In this document: positions 49,418-58,949 of the stretch, in pieces
Layout: every line of letters begins with the position of its first letter
Numbering within the stretch: position 1 is the first letter of the stretch
Origin: Stappia sp. MMSF_3263
GTDB taxonomy: Bacteria; Pseudomonadota; Alphaproteobacteria; Rhizobiales; Stappiaceae
Reading direction: 5' to 3'
Assembly: GCF_030733745.1 (NCBI RefSeq)
Contig: NZ_JASHIK010000005.1
Location: 186,001 to 250,000 of the forward strand
Length of the DNA stretch: 64,000 bases
Position numbers and translations under genes: made by a program
The notes under the pieces: generated by a model
The model's database searches: none
Told to the model about the DNA's origin: nothing
The model's input: only the letters and a program-made list of their open reading frames with translations

Positions 49418-50638
49418 TTATCGGACGGCGCGTATCGCGAGTGTCGCGTTGATGCCGCCGAAGGCGAAGGAGTTGCTCAAAGCGGCGTCGATCTGATGGG
49501 GGCGGGCCGTATTGGGCACCGGATCGGGCAGGCATTTGGGATCCTGCTCCAGCCAGTTGATCGTCGGAGGAGCGATCTTCTCGCGCAGCGCGTTCACCGT
49601 GATGATGAGTTCGATCGCGCCGGCTGCGCCGAGGGCATGGCCATGGATCGGCTTGGTCGACGAAACGGGCAGGGTCTCGGCATAACCGCCGAAAACCCTG
49701 CGAACGGCTTCCGTTTCGGAAATGTCGTTGAGGATCGTGCCGGTGCCGTGCGCGTTGACATAGCCGATGTCTTCGGGCTGCAGGCCGGCATCGGCAAGGG
49801 CGTTGGCCATGGACGACGCGGGGCCCTCGACCGTCGGTCGCAGCAGGTCGCCGGCATCGCTCGTCGTGCCGTAGCCGGCGATCTCGGCCAGCGGCGTCGC
49901 GCCGCGTGCCAGCGCATGCTCGAGTTCCTCGATCATCAGCACGGCGGCGCCTTCGCCGAGCACCATGCCGTTTCTCTTGCCGGAGAACGGCCGGCAGGCC
50001 TCGGGGGCCATGACGCGCAGGATCTCCCAGGCGCGGAACGTCGCCGGTGTCAGCAGGGCCTCGCTGCCGCCGACAAGCGCCGCATCGATCATGCCGGAAC
50101 GGATCATCTGGAAGCCGTAGCCGACCGCCTGGGTGCCGGAAGCACAGGCGCTCGACACTGCGAGCGAGGGGCCGCGAACACCGTAGCGCATGCTGATCTG
50201 CGACGCGGCGGCGTTCGGCATGACCTTGGCGATGGTCATCAGGTCGGGTCGGGTCTCGGTGACGTAGAAGCCGTAGTGACCGTCATCCGTGGTCCACGAG
50301 CCGCCGATGCCCGATCCGATGATCGCGCCGACGCGGGAGCCGAGCGGTTCGGAGGTATCGATACCCGCGTTGCGCAGCGCTTCTTCGGCGGCGACCAGCG
50401 CCAGTTGCGCGAAGCGGTCGGTCGTCTTGATCTCCTGCGGCGTCAGATGCGCCTGGGGGTCGAAGCCGGGGATATGCGCCGCCTTGGTGATGCGCTGGCG
50501 CGGATAGCGGTCGAGCTGAAAATGCGAAACGCCGGTGCGGCCGTCGCGTGCTGCTGTCCACAGCGCGTCGGCACCCATGCCGGCGGCGGTGATGGCGCCC
50601 ATTCCAGTGACGACAATGCGCCTGTTTTTGCTCGTCAC
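49418..50638 (-). CDS. Beta-ketoacyl-ACP synthase (KAS II-type)
   Basis: A 406-residue condensing enzyme with the Cys-His-His triad: C165 in SSACASGTQ, His in NAHGTGT and His in KPIHGHALGAAGA; the gatekeeper NSFAFGG closes the protein. It elongates acyl-ACP by malonyl condensation. It is coupled to the ACP gene (ATGA) and stands with two MaoC subunits, so it may make an unusual acyl chain. The layout recalls nodFE of rhizobia without the other nod genes. Confidence 0.92.
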   Translation of the reverse strand: MTSKNRRIVVTGMGAITAAGMGADALWTAARDGRTGVSHFQLDRYPRQRITKAAHIPGFDPQAHLTPQEIKTTDRFAQLALVAAEEALRNAGIDTSEPLGSRVGAIIGSGIGGSWTTDDGHYGFYVTETRPDLMTIAKVMPNAAASQISMRYGVRGPSLAVSSACASGTQAVGYGFQMIRSGMIDAALVGGSEALLTPATFRAWEILRVMAPEACRPFSGKRNGMVLGEGAAVLMIEELEHALARGATPLAEIAGYGTTSDAGDLLRPTVEGPASSMANALADAGLQPEDIGYVNAHGTGTILNDISETEAVRRVFGGYAETLPVSSTKPIHGHALGAAGAIELIITVNALREKIAPPTINWLEQDPKCLPDPVPNTARPHQIDAALSNSFAFGGINATLAIRAVR

Positions 50639-50907
50639 GCGGCATCTTCCTTCATGCGGGCCGCGAGAACCTTGAGGAAGTCTCCAACCGTGCGGGCCTC
50701 CGCGAGGTCGCCGTCGACGGGGATATAGACGCCGAATTCCTCTTCGATCGCCATCAGGATGACCACCATGTCGGCGGACTGGATGCCGAGGTCGTCGAAG
50801 GTTGCGTCGGCTGTGAGCATTTCACGTTCGACCATTCCTTCCTTCGCTACCAGATCGAGAAGTCTCTCGAGCGTCGCGGGATCAATCCCTTCGGCCATCT
50901 GTTCCAT
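50635..50907 (-). CDS. Acyl carrier protein
   Basis: A 90-residue ACP. The phosphopantetheine serine is S44 in GIQSADMVV, where the usual DSL is QSA: the Asp before Ser is Gln. It is otherwise a normal four-helix ACP with EEEFGVYIP after helix II. It is a special, non-housekeeping ACP (not AcpP), as NodF-like proteins are. First gene of the ACP-KAS-MaoC-MaoC unit. Confidence 0.9.
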   Translation of the reverse strand: MEQMAEGIDPATLERLLDLVAKEGMVEREMLTADATFDDLGIQSADMVVILMAIEEEFGVYIPVDGDLAEARTVGDFLKVLAARMKEDAA

Positions 50908-51187
50908 GATGAGTCTCTGTCCCTGTCATTTCCGCGTCTTTTGCGCTTGTCATAAGGGCTAAGCCGGTTCTGTTCCAGCTTGAAGTTATCGAAAAACGGC
51001 CGTGACCGGCAGTGGCGCCCGACGATGGACAGTCGAATAACCCTGCTGCCCTTGCGGCGGCATTGTGCGTCTACTATGCACAACAGTGTTCGCGAGGCTT
51101 GCGGGATGGGCCGGGACATCGCGAGCGGAGGTCTGGCTTGTGTGCCACTGTGCCAGGTAAAACTGCTGTGCAATGCGGGGCTTGAGC

Positions 51188-51988
51188 ATGTCCAAGGAAC
51201 GGGCGTCTAATTTCGCTGCGGCTGCGGGCCTGCTTCTTGCAGCTCCCGTCGTGATCGTGCCCGGATCGGCAATCATCATGATGATCTGGGCCCGTTGGGC
51301 CTTTTACCAGCGCCACCCCGACTACGTCCAGCATAGTGCGCCGACGGTTAGCCGTGCAATCAGCGATCCGTTCATCGGCGAGCCCTTCGCGGCCGCCATT
51401 CTCGCGGTCGCCTGCGTCATCGCGCTGGCGCTCGTGCCCCTGTCCAATGCCTATTTCGCCACCATCCGGCTGCGTACCGAGGGCAACCCGGTGGCGCGCG
51501 CCAGCCTGCGCCGGCTGATGTATGTCGTCCTGGCGGTGCAGGCCTGCGGAACGGTCGGCATGGTCGTGTGCACGCAGGTCACGTTCCGGCAAAGCCACGA
51601 CATACACATGGTGGCGAGCTATTTCTTCTTTGTTTTTCAGGCGATAGCCATTCTTCTCAGCGGTATCTTGGCAACCCGCCTGGCGCGCTTGCCGAGCCGC
51701 GATGGCTGTCCTTACCTGCGTCTTGACTCGACCTATTCGCGTATTCGGCGCTATCTTGCCTTCGTGACCGCGGGGTTCGCCGTCTTTTATCTTTTCCTGT
51801 TCGTGATCAAGGGGTTCGACCTTCCGATCCCCGAATACGACGTCTACCATTTTTACACGATCCACGAGGTCGTGACGATCTCGGCCTACATCTTCCACTT
51901 CATGCTTTATGCGCCGGAAGTCTTCCGGATGACCCGCAGCCTGGTCTCGACCGGATCCTGGCGACTGGAAGCAGGGACGATGGCCTGA
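51188..51988 (+). CDS. Membrane protein, possibly FRAG1/DRAM/Sfk1-like
   Basis: A 266-residue inner membrane protein with about six helices (about residues 10-35, 62-85, 105-130, 142-165, 190-212, 228-250). A mid-chain motif, RQSHDIHMVASYFFFVFQ, resembles the conserved HxxxA-type motif of FRAG1/DRAM proteins, but the match is weak. ATG 51188 is taken; ATG 51173 five codons earlier is possible. Divergent from the ACP gene with a 280-bp gap in which no other gene is seen. Confidence 0.6.
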   Translation: MSKERASNFAAAAGLLLAAPVVIVPGSAIIMMIWARWAFYQRHPDYVQHSAPTVSRAISDPFIGEPFAAAILAVACVIALALVPLSNAYFATIRLRTEGNPVARASLRRLMYVVLAVQACGTVGMVVCTQVTFRQSHDIHMVASYFFFVFQAIAILLSGILATRLARLPSRDGCPYLRLDSTYSRIRRYLAFVTAGFAVFYLFLFVIKGFDLPIPEYDVYHFYTIHEVVTISAYIFHFMLYAPEVFRMTRSLVSTGSWRLEAGTMA

Positions 51989-52021
51989 ACGGGCTGGGGC
52001 CAGTCCGGGGCCAGTCCGGGG

Positions 52022-52840
52022 CTAGTCTGGCGCCAGGGCGGCGGTAACGAGTTCCGTGGTGCGGCTCTCGATCGCGCTTTCGAGCCGGGCCGAGAAGCCG
52101 ACCGAATCGAGGCCGGCGGGGATCGCCGGCAGAATCTCGACGACAATCGTGCCCGGGAAACGCCAGAGGCTGTTGCGCGGCCAGAACACGCCGGAATTCA
52201 GCGCGATCGGCAGGCAGGGAACCTTCAGCGCGCGGTAGAGGGCGACGACGCCCGGCTTGTAGTCGGGGGCGGCGAAGGGGGCTGCGCGGGTGCCTTCGGG
52301 GAAAATCACCACCGGGCGGCCCTCCGCCAGACGCTGCCTGGCCTGGCGGACAAGGTCGACAAGCGCGGCCGCTCCCGCCTTGCGGTTGATGCCGATATGG
52401 CGCAGCCGCCACATGGTCCAGCCCGCCACGGGGATCCGGGTCAGTTCCCGCTTCAGCACGATCGCCGGATCGTCGAGGATGATCTGCAGGGCAAGGGTCT
52501 CGAAGGCGGACTGATGCTTCGACGCGATCAGGCAGGCGCCGGCCGCGGCGAGGTTCTCCCGGCCACGCACCTCGTAGCGCAGCCCGGTCACGGTAGCGAG
52601 AAGCCAGAGCCAGAAGCGGATGATCGCGTTGGCGCAGGCAAGCACGAAACCGCGTGGCATCACCAGCAGCGGCGTGAAGGGGGCCGCCAGAAGAAGGGTG
52701 ACGAGGGCGAGCGCGAGGAACACCAGCGAGCGCAGGGCCGCGAGGAACGCGCGCCAGCCGCGCGGGCGCCGCAGACGCGGCCGGTCGCCGTCTCCGGAAC
52801 CGGTCACGCGATCCACCGCGGCCGGCGGACGTTCACTCAT
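52022..52840 (-). CDS. 1-acyl-sn-glycerol-3-phosphate acyltransferase, PlsC-like
   Basis: A 272-residue lysophosphatidic acid acyltransferase-like protein: N-terminal membrane helix (about 38-60), motif I SKHQSAFE (H-x4-E in place of H-x4-D, a common alphaproteobacterial form), motif III VVIFPEGTRA and the lipid loop GVFWPRNS. It could be plsC or a paralogue; it lies near the special ACP cluster. ATG 52840 is chosen; two further starts lie upstream. Confidence 0.88.
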   Translation of the reverse strand: MSERPPAAVDRVTGSGDGDRPRLRRPRGWRAFLAALRSLVFLALALVTLLLAAPFTPLLVMPRGFVLACANAIIRFWLWLLATVTGLRYEVRGRENLAAAGACLIASKHQSAFETLALQIILDDPAIVLKRELTRIPVAGWTMWRLRHIGINRKAGAAALVDLVRQARQRLAEGRPVVIFPEGTRAAPFAAPDYKPGVVALYRALKVPCLPIALNSGVFWPRNSLWRFPGTIVVEILPAIPAGLDSVGFSARLESAIESRTTELVTAALAPD

Positions 52841-52869
52841 CCGGGGCATGTCCTTTCGCACGCCTGCTG

Positions 52870-53568
52870 TCAGCGCCGTTCGGCGATCGTGACGGCAAGG
52901 GAGGCGACCCCCTCGATCGATCCCTCAAGCCGGTCCCCGGGCCGGGCCGCGCCAACCCCGGCGGGCGTTCCGGTGAAGATCAGGTCACCGGGGCGCAGGA
53001 CGACCGAGCGACTGCAGATCGCGACAATATCGACGACAGGCCAGATCTGGTCTGCAAGATCGCCGTCCTGCCGGGTCTCGCCATTGAGGGCAAGGGTGAT
53101 GCGCCCGGCGGTCGGATGGCCGCAGCGGCTCCACGGCACCAGGGGCGAGCAGGGGGCGGAGAAGTCGAAGCCCTTCGCCCAGTCCCAGGGGCGCCCCATT
53201 TCCTTCGCTTGCGCCTGCAGGTCGCGGCGGGTCAGGTCGATGCCCGCGCCATAGCCCCAGATGTGGCCGGTCGCGTCGGCCGGATCGATGTTGCTGCCGC
53301 CGATTCCGATGGCGACGACGAGTTCCATCTCGAAGTGAAGGTCCTCGGTCAGCGGCGGGTAGGGCACCGTGCCGCCGGCATCGCAGACCGCATCGGCCGG
53401 CTTGGTGAAGAAGAACGGCGGCTCCCGGTCCGGATCCTTGCCCATTTCCCTTGCATGGGCCGCATAGTTCCGGCCGACGCAGAAGACGCGCCGGACGGGA
53501 AAGCGTGCGTCGCTTCCCTCCACGGCGACACTGGGCACGGGCGGGGGGGCGAGGACGAACTCTGACAA
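52870..53568 (-). CDS. Fumarylacetoacetate hydrolase family protein
   Basis: A 232-residue FAH-superfamily enzyme. Metal ligands are in HFEMELVVAIG (E-x-E, about 78-88) and GYGAGIDLTRRDLQ (Asp); PFFFTKPADAV is the usual entry strand. It acts on acylpyruvates (fumarylpyruvate hydrolase or oxaloacetate decarboxylase-type). It starts with TTG 53568, since GGAG lies 7 nt upstream and no ATG/GTG precedes the conserved start LAPPPVPSV. It lies 30 bp upstream of the PlsC gene on the same strand. Confidence 0.85.
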   Translation of the reverse strand: MSEFVLAPPPVPSVAVEGSDARFPVRRVFCVGRNYAAHAREMGKDPDREPPFFFTKPADAVCDAGGTVPYPPLTEDLHFEMELVVAIGIGGSNIDPADATGHIWGYGAGIDLTRRDLQAQAKEMGRPWDWAKGFDFSAPCSPLVPWSRCGHPTAGRITLALNGETRQDGDLADQIWPVVDIVAICSRSVVLRPGDLIFTGTPAGVGAARPGDRLEGSIEGVASLAVTIAERR

Positions 53569-53730
53569 GGCCTGTCTCCTGGTGAGGTGGCGATGATGGC
53601 TGGTACCTGTGCGGGCGGAACGGTGGCAGGCATGCTGCCCGTTCCGCCGCGGCCGGTCCGGGCCCTCCGGTTTACGTGTTGCCGCATTCGCGGTCCAGCA
53701 CTCGCTGAGATCGTCATTGTCATTGATGTG

Positions 53731-53741
53731 CTGCAGTGCAA
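53731..53741. promoter_or_regulatory. TGCAGTGCAA site before the parA-like gene
   Basis: A near-palindrome matching TGCRNYGCA lies 38 bp before the ParA start, inside the 210-bp gap to the divergent FAH gene. The same 10-mer occurs before opgG (3542-3551). A PhaR/AniA-like or similar global regulator may bind both. Confidence 0.3.
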
Positions 53742-53778
53742 CAGTAGCCGGCAACAGCAGCCTGGGCGAGAGTGAAGA

Positions 53779-54426
53779 ATGGGCGGTCGCATCATCTCCG
53801 TTGCACAGCAGAAGGGCGGATCGGGCAAGACGACCCTTGCCGCCCATCTTGCCGTCGCCCTTGCCCTGAAAGGCGAGTTTCCGGTGGCGCTGGTCGATGT
53901 CGATCCGCAAGGATCGCTCGGCACCTGGTACGAGGCGCGCGAAGAGGCCTTCGGGGACGCCGGCACGGGACTGACCTTCCGCACCTCCAGCGGCTGGGGC
54001 GCGCGCCGCGAGGCCCGTTCGCTGGCGCGTGACCACGGGGTGGTGATCGTCGATACCCCGCCCAAGACCGATTCCGACGTTCGCCCGGCCATCGAGGCAG
54101 CCGACATGGTTGTCATTCCCGTCCAGCCGACGCTCGTCGATCTGTGGGCGACCGGCCAGACGGTCGAGCTTGCGCGCAGGGAAGGCACGCGTTCGCTGGT
54201 GGTGCTCAACCGGGTGCCGCCGCGTGCCGCGCTGACGGAGGAAGTGATGGCGGCGATCGGCGAGAACGGGTTCAGCGTTGCGGCGGCCCGCCTTGGCAAC
54301 CGCACGGCCTTCGCCGCGTCGATGGGAAGCGGGCGCACGATCCTGGAGACCGATCCGCGCGGCAAGGGGGCGGAGGAGGCGCGTCAGCTCGCCGAGGAAA
54401 TCGGACGCCTGATCGGCCCCGGCTGA
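53779..54426 (+). CDS. ParA/MinD-type ATPase, solitary
   Basis: A 215-residue deviant Walker A ATPase: QQKGGSGKTTLAAHLA (about 10-25), VDVDPQGSLGTWYE switch and VVIVDTPPK Walker B region. No parB or parS-like repeat is adjacent, so it is one of the orphan ParA proteins that position cargo (such as storage granules, chemoreceptors or cellulose machinery). Cargo cannot be named from sequence. Confidence 0.85.
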   Translation: MGGRIISVAQQKGGSGKTTLAAHLAVALALKGEFPVALVDVDPQGSLGTWYEAREEAFGDAGTGLTFRTSSGWGARREARSLARDHGVVIVDTPPKTDSDVRPAIEAADMVVIPVQPTLVDLWATGQTVELARREGTRSLVVLNRVPPRAALTEEVMAAIGENGFSVAAARLGNRTAFAASMGSGRTILETDPRGKGAEEARQLAEEIGRLIGPG

Positions 54427-54443
54427 TTTTATCAATTTTGCCC

Positions 54444-54474
54444 TTGAAGCTATAGTGGCTAGAGGGATTATGCC
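54444..54474 (+). promoter_or_regulatory. MerR-type (CadR/ZntR/PbrR) metal-responsive promoter
   Basis: A -35 TTGAAG (54444-54449) and -10 TATGCC (54469-54474) are spaced by 19 bp, the long spacer of MerR-controlled promoters. Between them lies CTATAGTGGCTAGAGGG, nearly the known CadR/PbrR/ZntR operator core. It stands 52 bp before the P-type ATPase gene. Confidence 0.7.
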
Positions 54475-54525
54475 TCATGTCAGATTCCAAAACGCCCCCG
54501 GCGAGACCGGGGAGGAAGGACTGAC

Positions 54526-56820
54526 ATGAGCGAGAAGACAGTTGGCGGCGCGGCCGCCGGCATCCGGTATGAATGGACCGTCAAGGGCATGGACTGCGCC
54601 TCCTGCGTCGCCAAGGCGCGTGGCGCCGTCGAGCGCGTCACTGGCGTCAGCGAGGTCGAGGTGTCGCTGATGAAGGAGCGGCTCCGGCTTTCTCTCGACG
54701 AGGCCCATGACCGGCCCGAGGCCGTGGAGCGCGCGATCAGCGCGATCGGCTACACGGCCGGCGCGCGGCGGCGGCTCGATGGCGAGGAGGACGACGGACG
54801 CGGCGGCGAAGCCGAGGATCACGGCGCCTGCGGTTGCGACGGCCATGACCATGGCCACAAGCACGACCATGCCTCCGGCAGTGCCTCCGGCCATGCCCAT
54901 GGGCATGATGATCCCGCCGAGCGCAACCTGTCCTGGTGGCAGACGGGCAAGGGGCGTCTGGTCGTCCTGACCGGCGCGCTGCTAGTCGCCGCGTGGGGAA
55001 CGGAGTTCCTTGTTTCCCCCGCGATCTCGCGCTGGGCCTTCATTGCCGCCTGTCTCATCGGCCTCTTTCCCGTGGCCCGGCGTGCTGTCGCCCTGCTTCG
55101 CGCCGGCATGCCTTTCACCATCGAGATGCTGATGACCATCGCCGCGACCGGCGCCTTGTTCATCGATGCCTCGGAGGAGGCGGCGCTGGTGGTCTTCCTG
55201 TTTGCCGTGGGCGAGCTGCTGGAGGGGGTCGCAACCGACCAGGCCCGCAGCGGCATCCGCTCGCTGGTGAAGCTCCTGCCCAAGACGGCCCTGCTTGTGG
55301 ATGGCGGGCGCTCGCGCGAGGTGCCGGCGGACAGTCTTGCGGTTGGCAACGAGGTGCTGGTGCGCCCCGGAGACCGGGTGCCCGCGGACGGAACGGTCGT
55401 TGCGGGGAGCTCCGGCGTCGACGAGAGCCCGGTCACGGGCGAGAGCATGCCGCAGACGCGCTCGCCCGGCGACGACGTCTTCGCCGGCTCGATCAATGCG
55501 GAGGCGGCGCTTACCGTGCGCGTCACCCGCGAACCGTCCGACAACACGATCGCGCGGATCATCCGTCTGGTGGAGGAGGCAGAGGAGGCACGCGCGCCGA
55601 CCGAGCGGTTCATCGACCGGCTGAGCCGGGTCTACATGCCCTTCATCGTCGGCATTGCCGTTCTCGTTGCGCTGGTTCCGCCGCTTGCCCTCGGCCTGCC
55701 TTGGGACGTGTGGATCTACCGGGCGCTGGCCCTGCTTCTGATCGGCTGCCCCTGCGCGCTGGTGATCTCCGTGCCGGCGGCCATTGCCTCCGGGCTTTCG
55801 TCCGGCGCACGGCGCGGGCTTCTCATGAAGGGCGGCTCCGTCGTCGAGGCGGCGGCGGCCACGCGGCTCGTGGCTTTCGACAAGACCGGCACGCTGACGC
55901 AAGGACGGCCCGTCGTCACCGACATCGTGCCCTTCGCCGATGCGCAGGAGGCCGAGGTGCTGACCCTGGCGGCAGCGGTGGAGAACGGCTCGAGCCATCC
56001 GCTCGCCAAGGCGATCCTGATCCGGGCGGAGAGTGACGGACTTGCGCTTCCCGCCGCCAGTGCGGCGCGGGCGCTCCCCGGGCGCGGCGTCGTGGCCGAG
56101 CTTGCCGGGCGGGGCGAGGTCCACGTGACGAGCCCGGCCCAGGCGCTGGAGGCGGGCCGCTTGCCCGTCGATCTGGAGCGGCAGGCGAGCGCACTGGAAA
56201 ACGCGGGCAAGACCGTGGTGGTCGTCCATGGCGCGGATGGTCCCGTCGGCCTCATTGCCATGCGCGACGAGCCGCGAGAGGACGCAGCCCGCGCCATCCG
56301 CGAACTGGCGCGTCTCGATGTCTCGGCCGTGATGCTGACGGGTGACAACGCCCGTACGGCTGCCGCGATCGGTGAGGTCATCGGCATCGAGCAGCGTGCC
56401 CGCCTTCTGCCCGAAGACAAACTCGCGGCGATCCGCGAGCTGTCGCAGGGCGGACCGGTGATGATGGTGGGCGACGGCATCAACGATGCGCCGGCCCTGA
56501 AGCAGGCGAGCCTCGGCGTTGCCATGGGCTCGGGAACGGATGTGGCGCTGGAGACGGCGGATGCGGCGATCCTGCGCGACCGGGTGGGCGATGTCGCCGC
56601 CATGATCCGGCTGGCGAGGGCGACCATGTCGAACATCCATCAGAACGTTGCCATCGCACTCGGACTGAAGGGCGTGTTCCTCGTCACCTCGGTCCTTGGG
56701 ATCACCGGGCTGTGGATCGCGATCCTGGCCGATACCGGCGCGACGGTGCTGGTCACGGCCAATGCGCTCCGGCTGCTTGCCTATGATCCGGCGCGTGCCG
56801 GCGGGCAGTCGGGGACGTAG
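54526..56820 (+). CDS. zntA: Zn/Cd/Pb-transporting P1B-type ATPase
   Basis: A 764-residue heavy-metal ATPase. HMA domain with GMDCASC (Cys 24 and 27); Asp/Glu/His-rich linker (about 90-130, HDHGHKHDH); eight membrane helices; the ion site CPC (408-410) in helix 6; phosphorylation Asp in DKTGT (D452); and GDGIND hinge. The DCxxC HMA motif, His-rich loop and CPC point to Zn, Cd or Pb export. Matches the MerR-type promoter ahead of it; no merR gene lies in the window. Confidence 0.93.
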   Translation: MSEKTVGGAAAGIRYEWTVKGMDCASCVAKARGAVERVTGVSEVEVSLMKERLRLSLDEAHDRPEAVERAISAIGYTAGARRRLDGEEDDGRGGEAEDHGACGCDGHDHGHKHDHASGSASGHAHGHDDPAERNLSWWQTGKGRLVVLTGALLVAAWGTEFLVSPAISRWAFIAACLIGLFPVARRAVALLRAGMPFTIEMLMTIAATGALFIDASEEAALVVFLFAVGELLEGVATDQARSGIRSLVKLLPKTALLVDGGRSREVPADSLAVGNEVLVRPGDRVPADGTVVAGSSGVDESPVTGESMPQTRSPGDDVFAGSINAEAALTVRVTREPSDNTIARIIRLVEEAEEARAPTERFIDRLSRVYMPFIVGIAVLVALVPPLALGLPWDVWIYRALALLLIGCPCALVISVPAAIASGLSSGARRGLLMKGGSVVEAAAATRLVAFDKTGTLTQGRPVVTDIVPFADAQEAEVLTLAAAVENGSSHPLAKAILIRAESDGLALPAASAARALPGRGVVAELAGRGEVHVTSPAQALEAGRLPVDLERQASALENAGKTVVVVHGADGPVGLIAMRDEPREDAARAIRELARLDVSAVMLTGDNARTAAAIGEVIGIEQRARLLPEDKLAAIRELSQGGPVMMVGDGINDAPALKQASLGVAMGSGTDVALETADAAILRDRVGDVAAMIRLARATMSNIHQNVAIALGLKGVFLVTSVLGITGLWIAILADTGATVLVTANALRLLAYDPARAGGQSGT

Positions 56821-56854
56821 CCTCTTGCACATGACCGTCGTTGACGGCCGCGGC

Positions 56855-57535
56855 TCACTCGCCCGGCGCGCGCATGTCGAGCGTGTCGAGCACCGTGCGG
56901 CCGTCGACGGCGGCAGGCAGGACGGAAAAATCCCCGAACCGGTTCAGTGCCGCCTCGAGCATCTTGTCATAGCGGGCCTTGGGAAGCTCGAGGGTGCCGA
57001 ACTGCGAGAGGTGACCGGTGACGAACTGGGTGTCGAGCAAGGCATAATTGCCGGCGATCAGCCGCGCGATCAGATGGCTCAGCGCGACCTTCGATGCATC
57101 GCGCTCGAAGGCGAACATGCTCTCTCCGAAAAACGCCGCCCCGAGCGAGACGCCGTAGAGGCCGCCGACCAGTCTGCCCTCGCGCCAGGTCTCGACGGTG
57201 TGGCAATAGCCCATGTCGAACAGGGCGCCGTAGAGCCGCCTGATCTCCGCGTTGATCCAGGTCTTGCGGCGCCCCTCCGCGGGTGCGGCGCAGCCGTCGA
57301 TGACCCCCTGGAAATCGCTGTCCACCCGGACCTCGAACTGGTCCTGGCGGATGGTTCGTCGCAGACGTCTTGGAATGTGGAACGCATCGAGCGGCAGAAT
57401 CCCGCGATGCTCGGGCTCGATCCAGAAAAGGTTGGCGTCGTCCGCCGATTCCGCCATGGGAAAGATGCCGCAGGCATAGGCCTTGAGCAGGACGTGCGGC
57501 GTGATGACCAGCGGATCGTTCTTGTTCCCGGCCAT
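56855..57535 (-). CDS. aat: Leucyl/phenylalanyl-tRNA-protein transferase
   Basis: A 226-residue Aat: [39 protein letters not shown] are the classic signatures. It adds Leu/Phe to N-terminal Arg/Lys, making proteins ClpAPS substrates in the N-end rule pathway. Last gene of the accBC unit, as usual in this order. Confidence 0.95.
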   Translation of the reverse strand: MAGNKNDPLVITPHVLLKAYACGIFPMAESADDANLFWIEPEHRGILPLDAFHIPRRLRRTIRQDQFEVRVDSDFQGVIDGCAAPAEGRRKTWINAEIRRLYGALFDMGYCHTVETWREGRLVGGLYGVSLGAAFFGESMFAFERDASKVALSHLIARLIAGNYALLDTQFVTGHLSQFGTLELPKARYDKMLEAALNRFGDFSVLPAAVDGRTVLDTLDMRAPGE

Positions 57536-57585
57536 GGAAACCTTTCGGGCGGGAGACGTGGCCGCAAAGCCCGTCTCCCGCGGTC

Positions 57586-58935
57586 TCAGTCGTCCGACTT
57601 GGCGGCGAGATACTTCTCGAGCCAGTGAATGTCGTACATGCCGTTGGCGATGTCCTGATTGTCGACAAGATCACGAAACAGCGGAATCGTCGACTCGATG
57701 CCGTCCACCACGAACTCGTCGAGGCAGCGGCGCAGGCGCATCATGCACTCGACGCGGTTGCGGCCGTGGACGATCAGCTTGCCGATCAGGCTGTCGTAGT
57801 GCGGCGGGATCCGGTAGCCCTGATAGACGCCGGAATCGACACGCACGCCCAGACCGCCCGGCGGGTGGTAATAGGTGATCCGGCCCGGCGAGGGCGCGAA
57901 GGTGCGCGGGTTTTCGGCATTGATGCGGCATTCGATGGCGTGGCCCTCGAACAGGACATCCTCCTGGCGAAGCGTCAGTTCGGCGCCCGAGGCGATGCGG
58001 ATCTGCTCATTGACGAGGTCGATGCCGGTGATCATCTCGGTCACCGGATGCTCCACCTGCAGGCGGGTGTTCATCTCGATGAAATAGAACCTGCCGTCCT
58101 CGTAGAGGAATTCGATCGTGCCGACGCCGCGGTATTTCAGCTTGCGCATGGCATCGGCGACGATCTCGCCGATTTCCTTGCGCTGGGCCGCGTTGAGGGC
58201 GGGCGAGGGCGCCTCCTCCAGAACCTTCTGGTGGCGGCGCTGCAGCGAACAGTCGCGCTCGCCCAGGTGGATCGCGTTGCCGCGTCCGTCGCCCAGCACC
58301 TGGATCTCGATATGGCGCGGCTTGCCGAGATACTTCTCCATGTAGAGAGCATCGTCGCCGAAGGCGTTCTTGGCTTCCGTACGGGCCGTCGACAGAGCCG
58401 TGTCGAGCTCCTTTTCGCTCAAGGCGACCTTCATGCCGCGTCCGCCGCCGCCGGCGGCGGCCTTGACGAGCACGGGGTAACCGATCTCGCGCGCGATCGC
58501 ATGGGCATCGTCGCCCGGCTTCACCGCGCCGTCGGAGCCCGGCACGACGGGAATGCCGAGGCGCTTCGCCGTTTGCTTGGCCGCGATCTTGTCACCCATG
58601 ATGTGGATGTGTTCCGCGGTCGGGCCGATGAAGGTGATCTTGTGCGCTTCGAGAATCTCGGCGAACCGGGCGTTCTCCGACAGGAAGCCATAACCGGGAT
58701 GCACGGCATCGGCGCCGGTGATCTCGCAGGCCGCCAGAAGCTGGGGAATGTTCAGGTAGCTGTCGCGCGCCGGCGGCGGGCCGATGCACACGCTTTCGTC
58801 GGCGAGGCGCACATGCATGGCGTCGGCATCGGCGGTCGAATGCACCGCGACGGTCTGGATGCCGAGTTCCTTGCAGGCGCGCAGCACGCGCAGCGCGATC
58901 TCGCCGCGATTGGCGATGAGGATCTTCGAGAACAT
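57586..58935 (-). CDS. accC: Acetyl-CoA carboxylase, biotin carboxylase subunit
   Basis: A 449-residue Acc[21 protein letters not shown] start, ATP-grasp domain with [12 protein letters not shown] (about 159-170), [14 protein letters not shown] (about 288-301), and the C-terminal ECRINAENP. It carboxylates the biotin of AccB. ATG 58935 gives the invariant MF(D/S)K start; GTG 58953 would overlap accB. Confidence 0.97.
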   Translation of the reverse strand: MFSKILIANRGEIALRVLRACKELGIQTVAVHSTADADAMHVRLADESVCIGPPPARDSYLNIPQLLAACEITGADAVHPGYGFLSENARFAEILEAHKITFIGPTAEHIHIMGDKIAAKQTAKRLGIPVVPGSDGAVKPGDDAHAIAREIGYPVLVKAAAGGGGRGMKVALSEKELDTALSTARTEAKNAFGDDALYMEKYLGKPRHIEIQVLGDGRGNAIHLGERDCSLQRRHQKVLEEAPSPALNAAQRKEIGEIVADAMRKLKYRGVGTIEFLYEDGRFYFIEMNTRLQVEHPVTEMITGIDLVNEQIRIASGAELTLRQEDVLFEGHAIECRINAENPRTFAPSPGRITYYHPPGGLGVRVDSGVYQGYRIPPHYDSLIGKLIVHGRNRVECMMRLRRCLDEFVVDGIESTIPLFRDLVDNQDIANGMYDIHWLEKYLAAKSDD

Positions 58936-58949
58936 GGGTTCGGCCCCCG

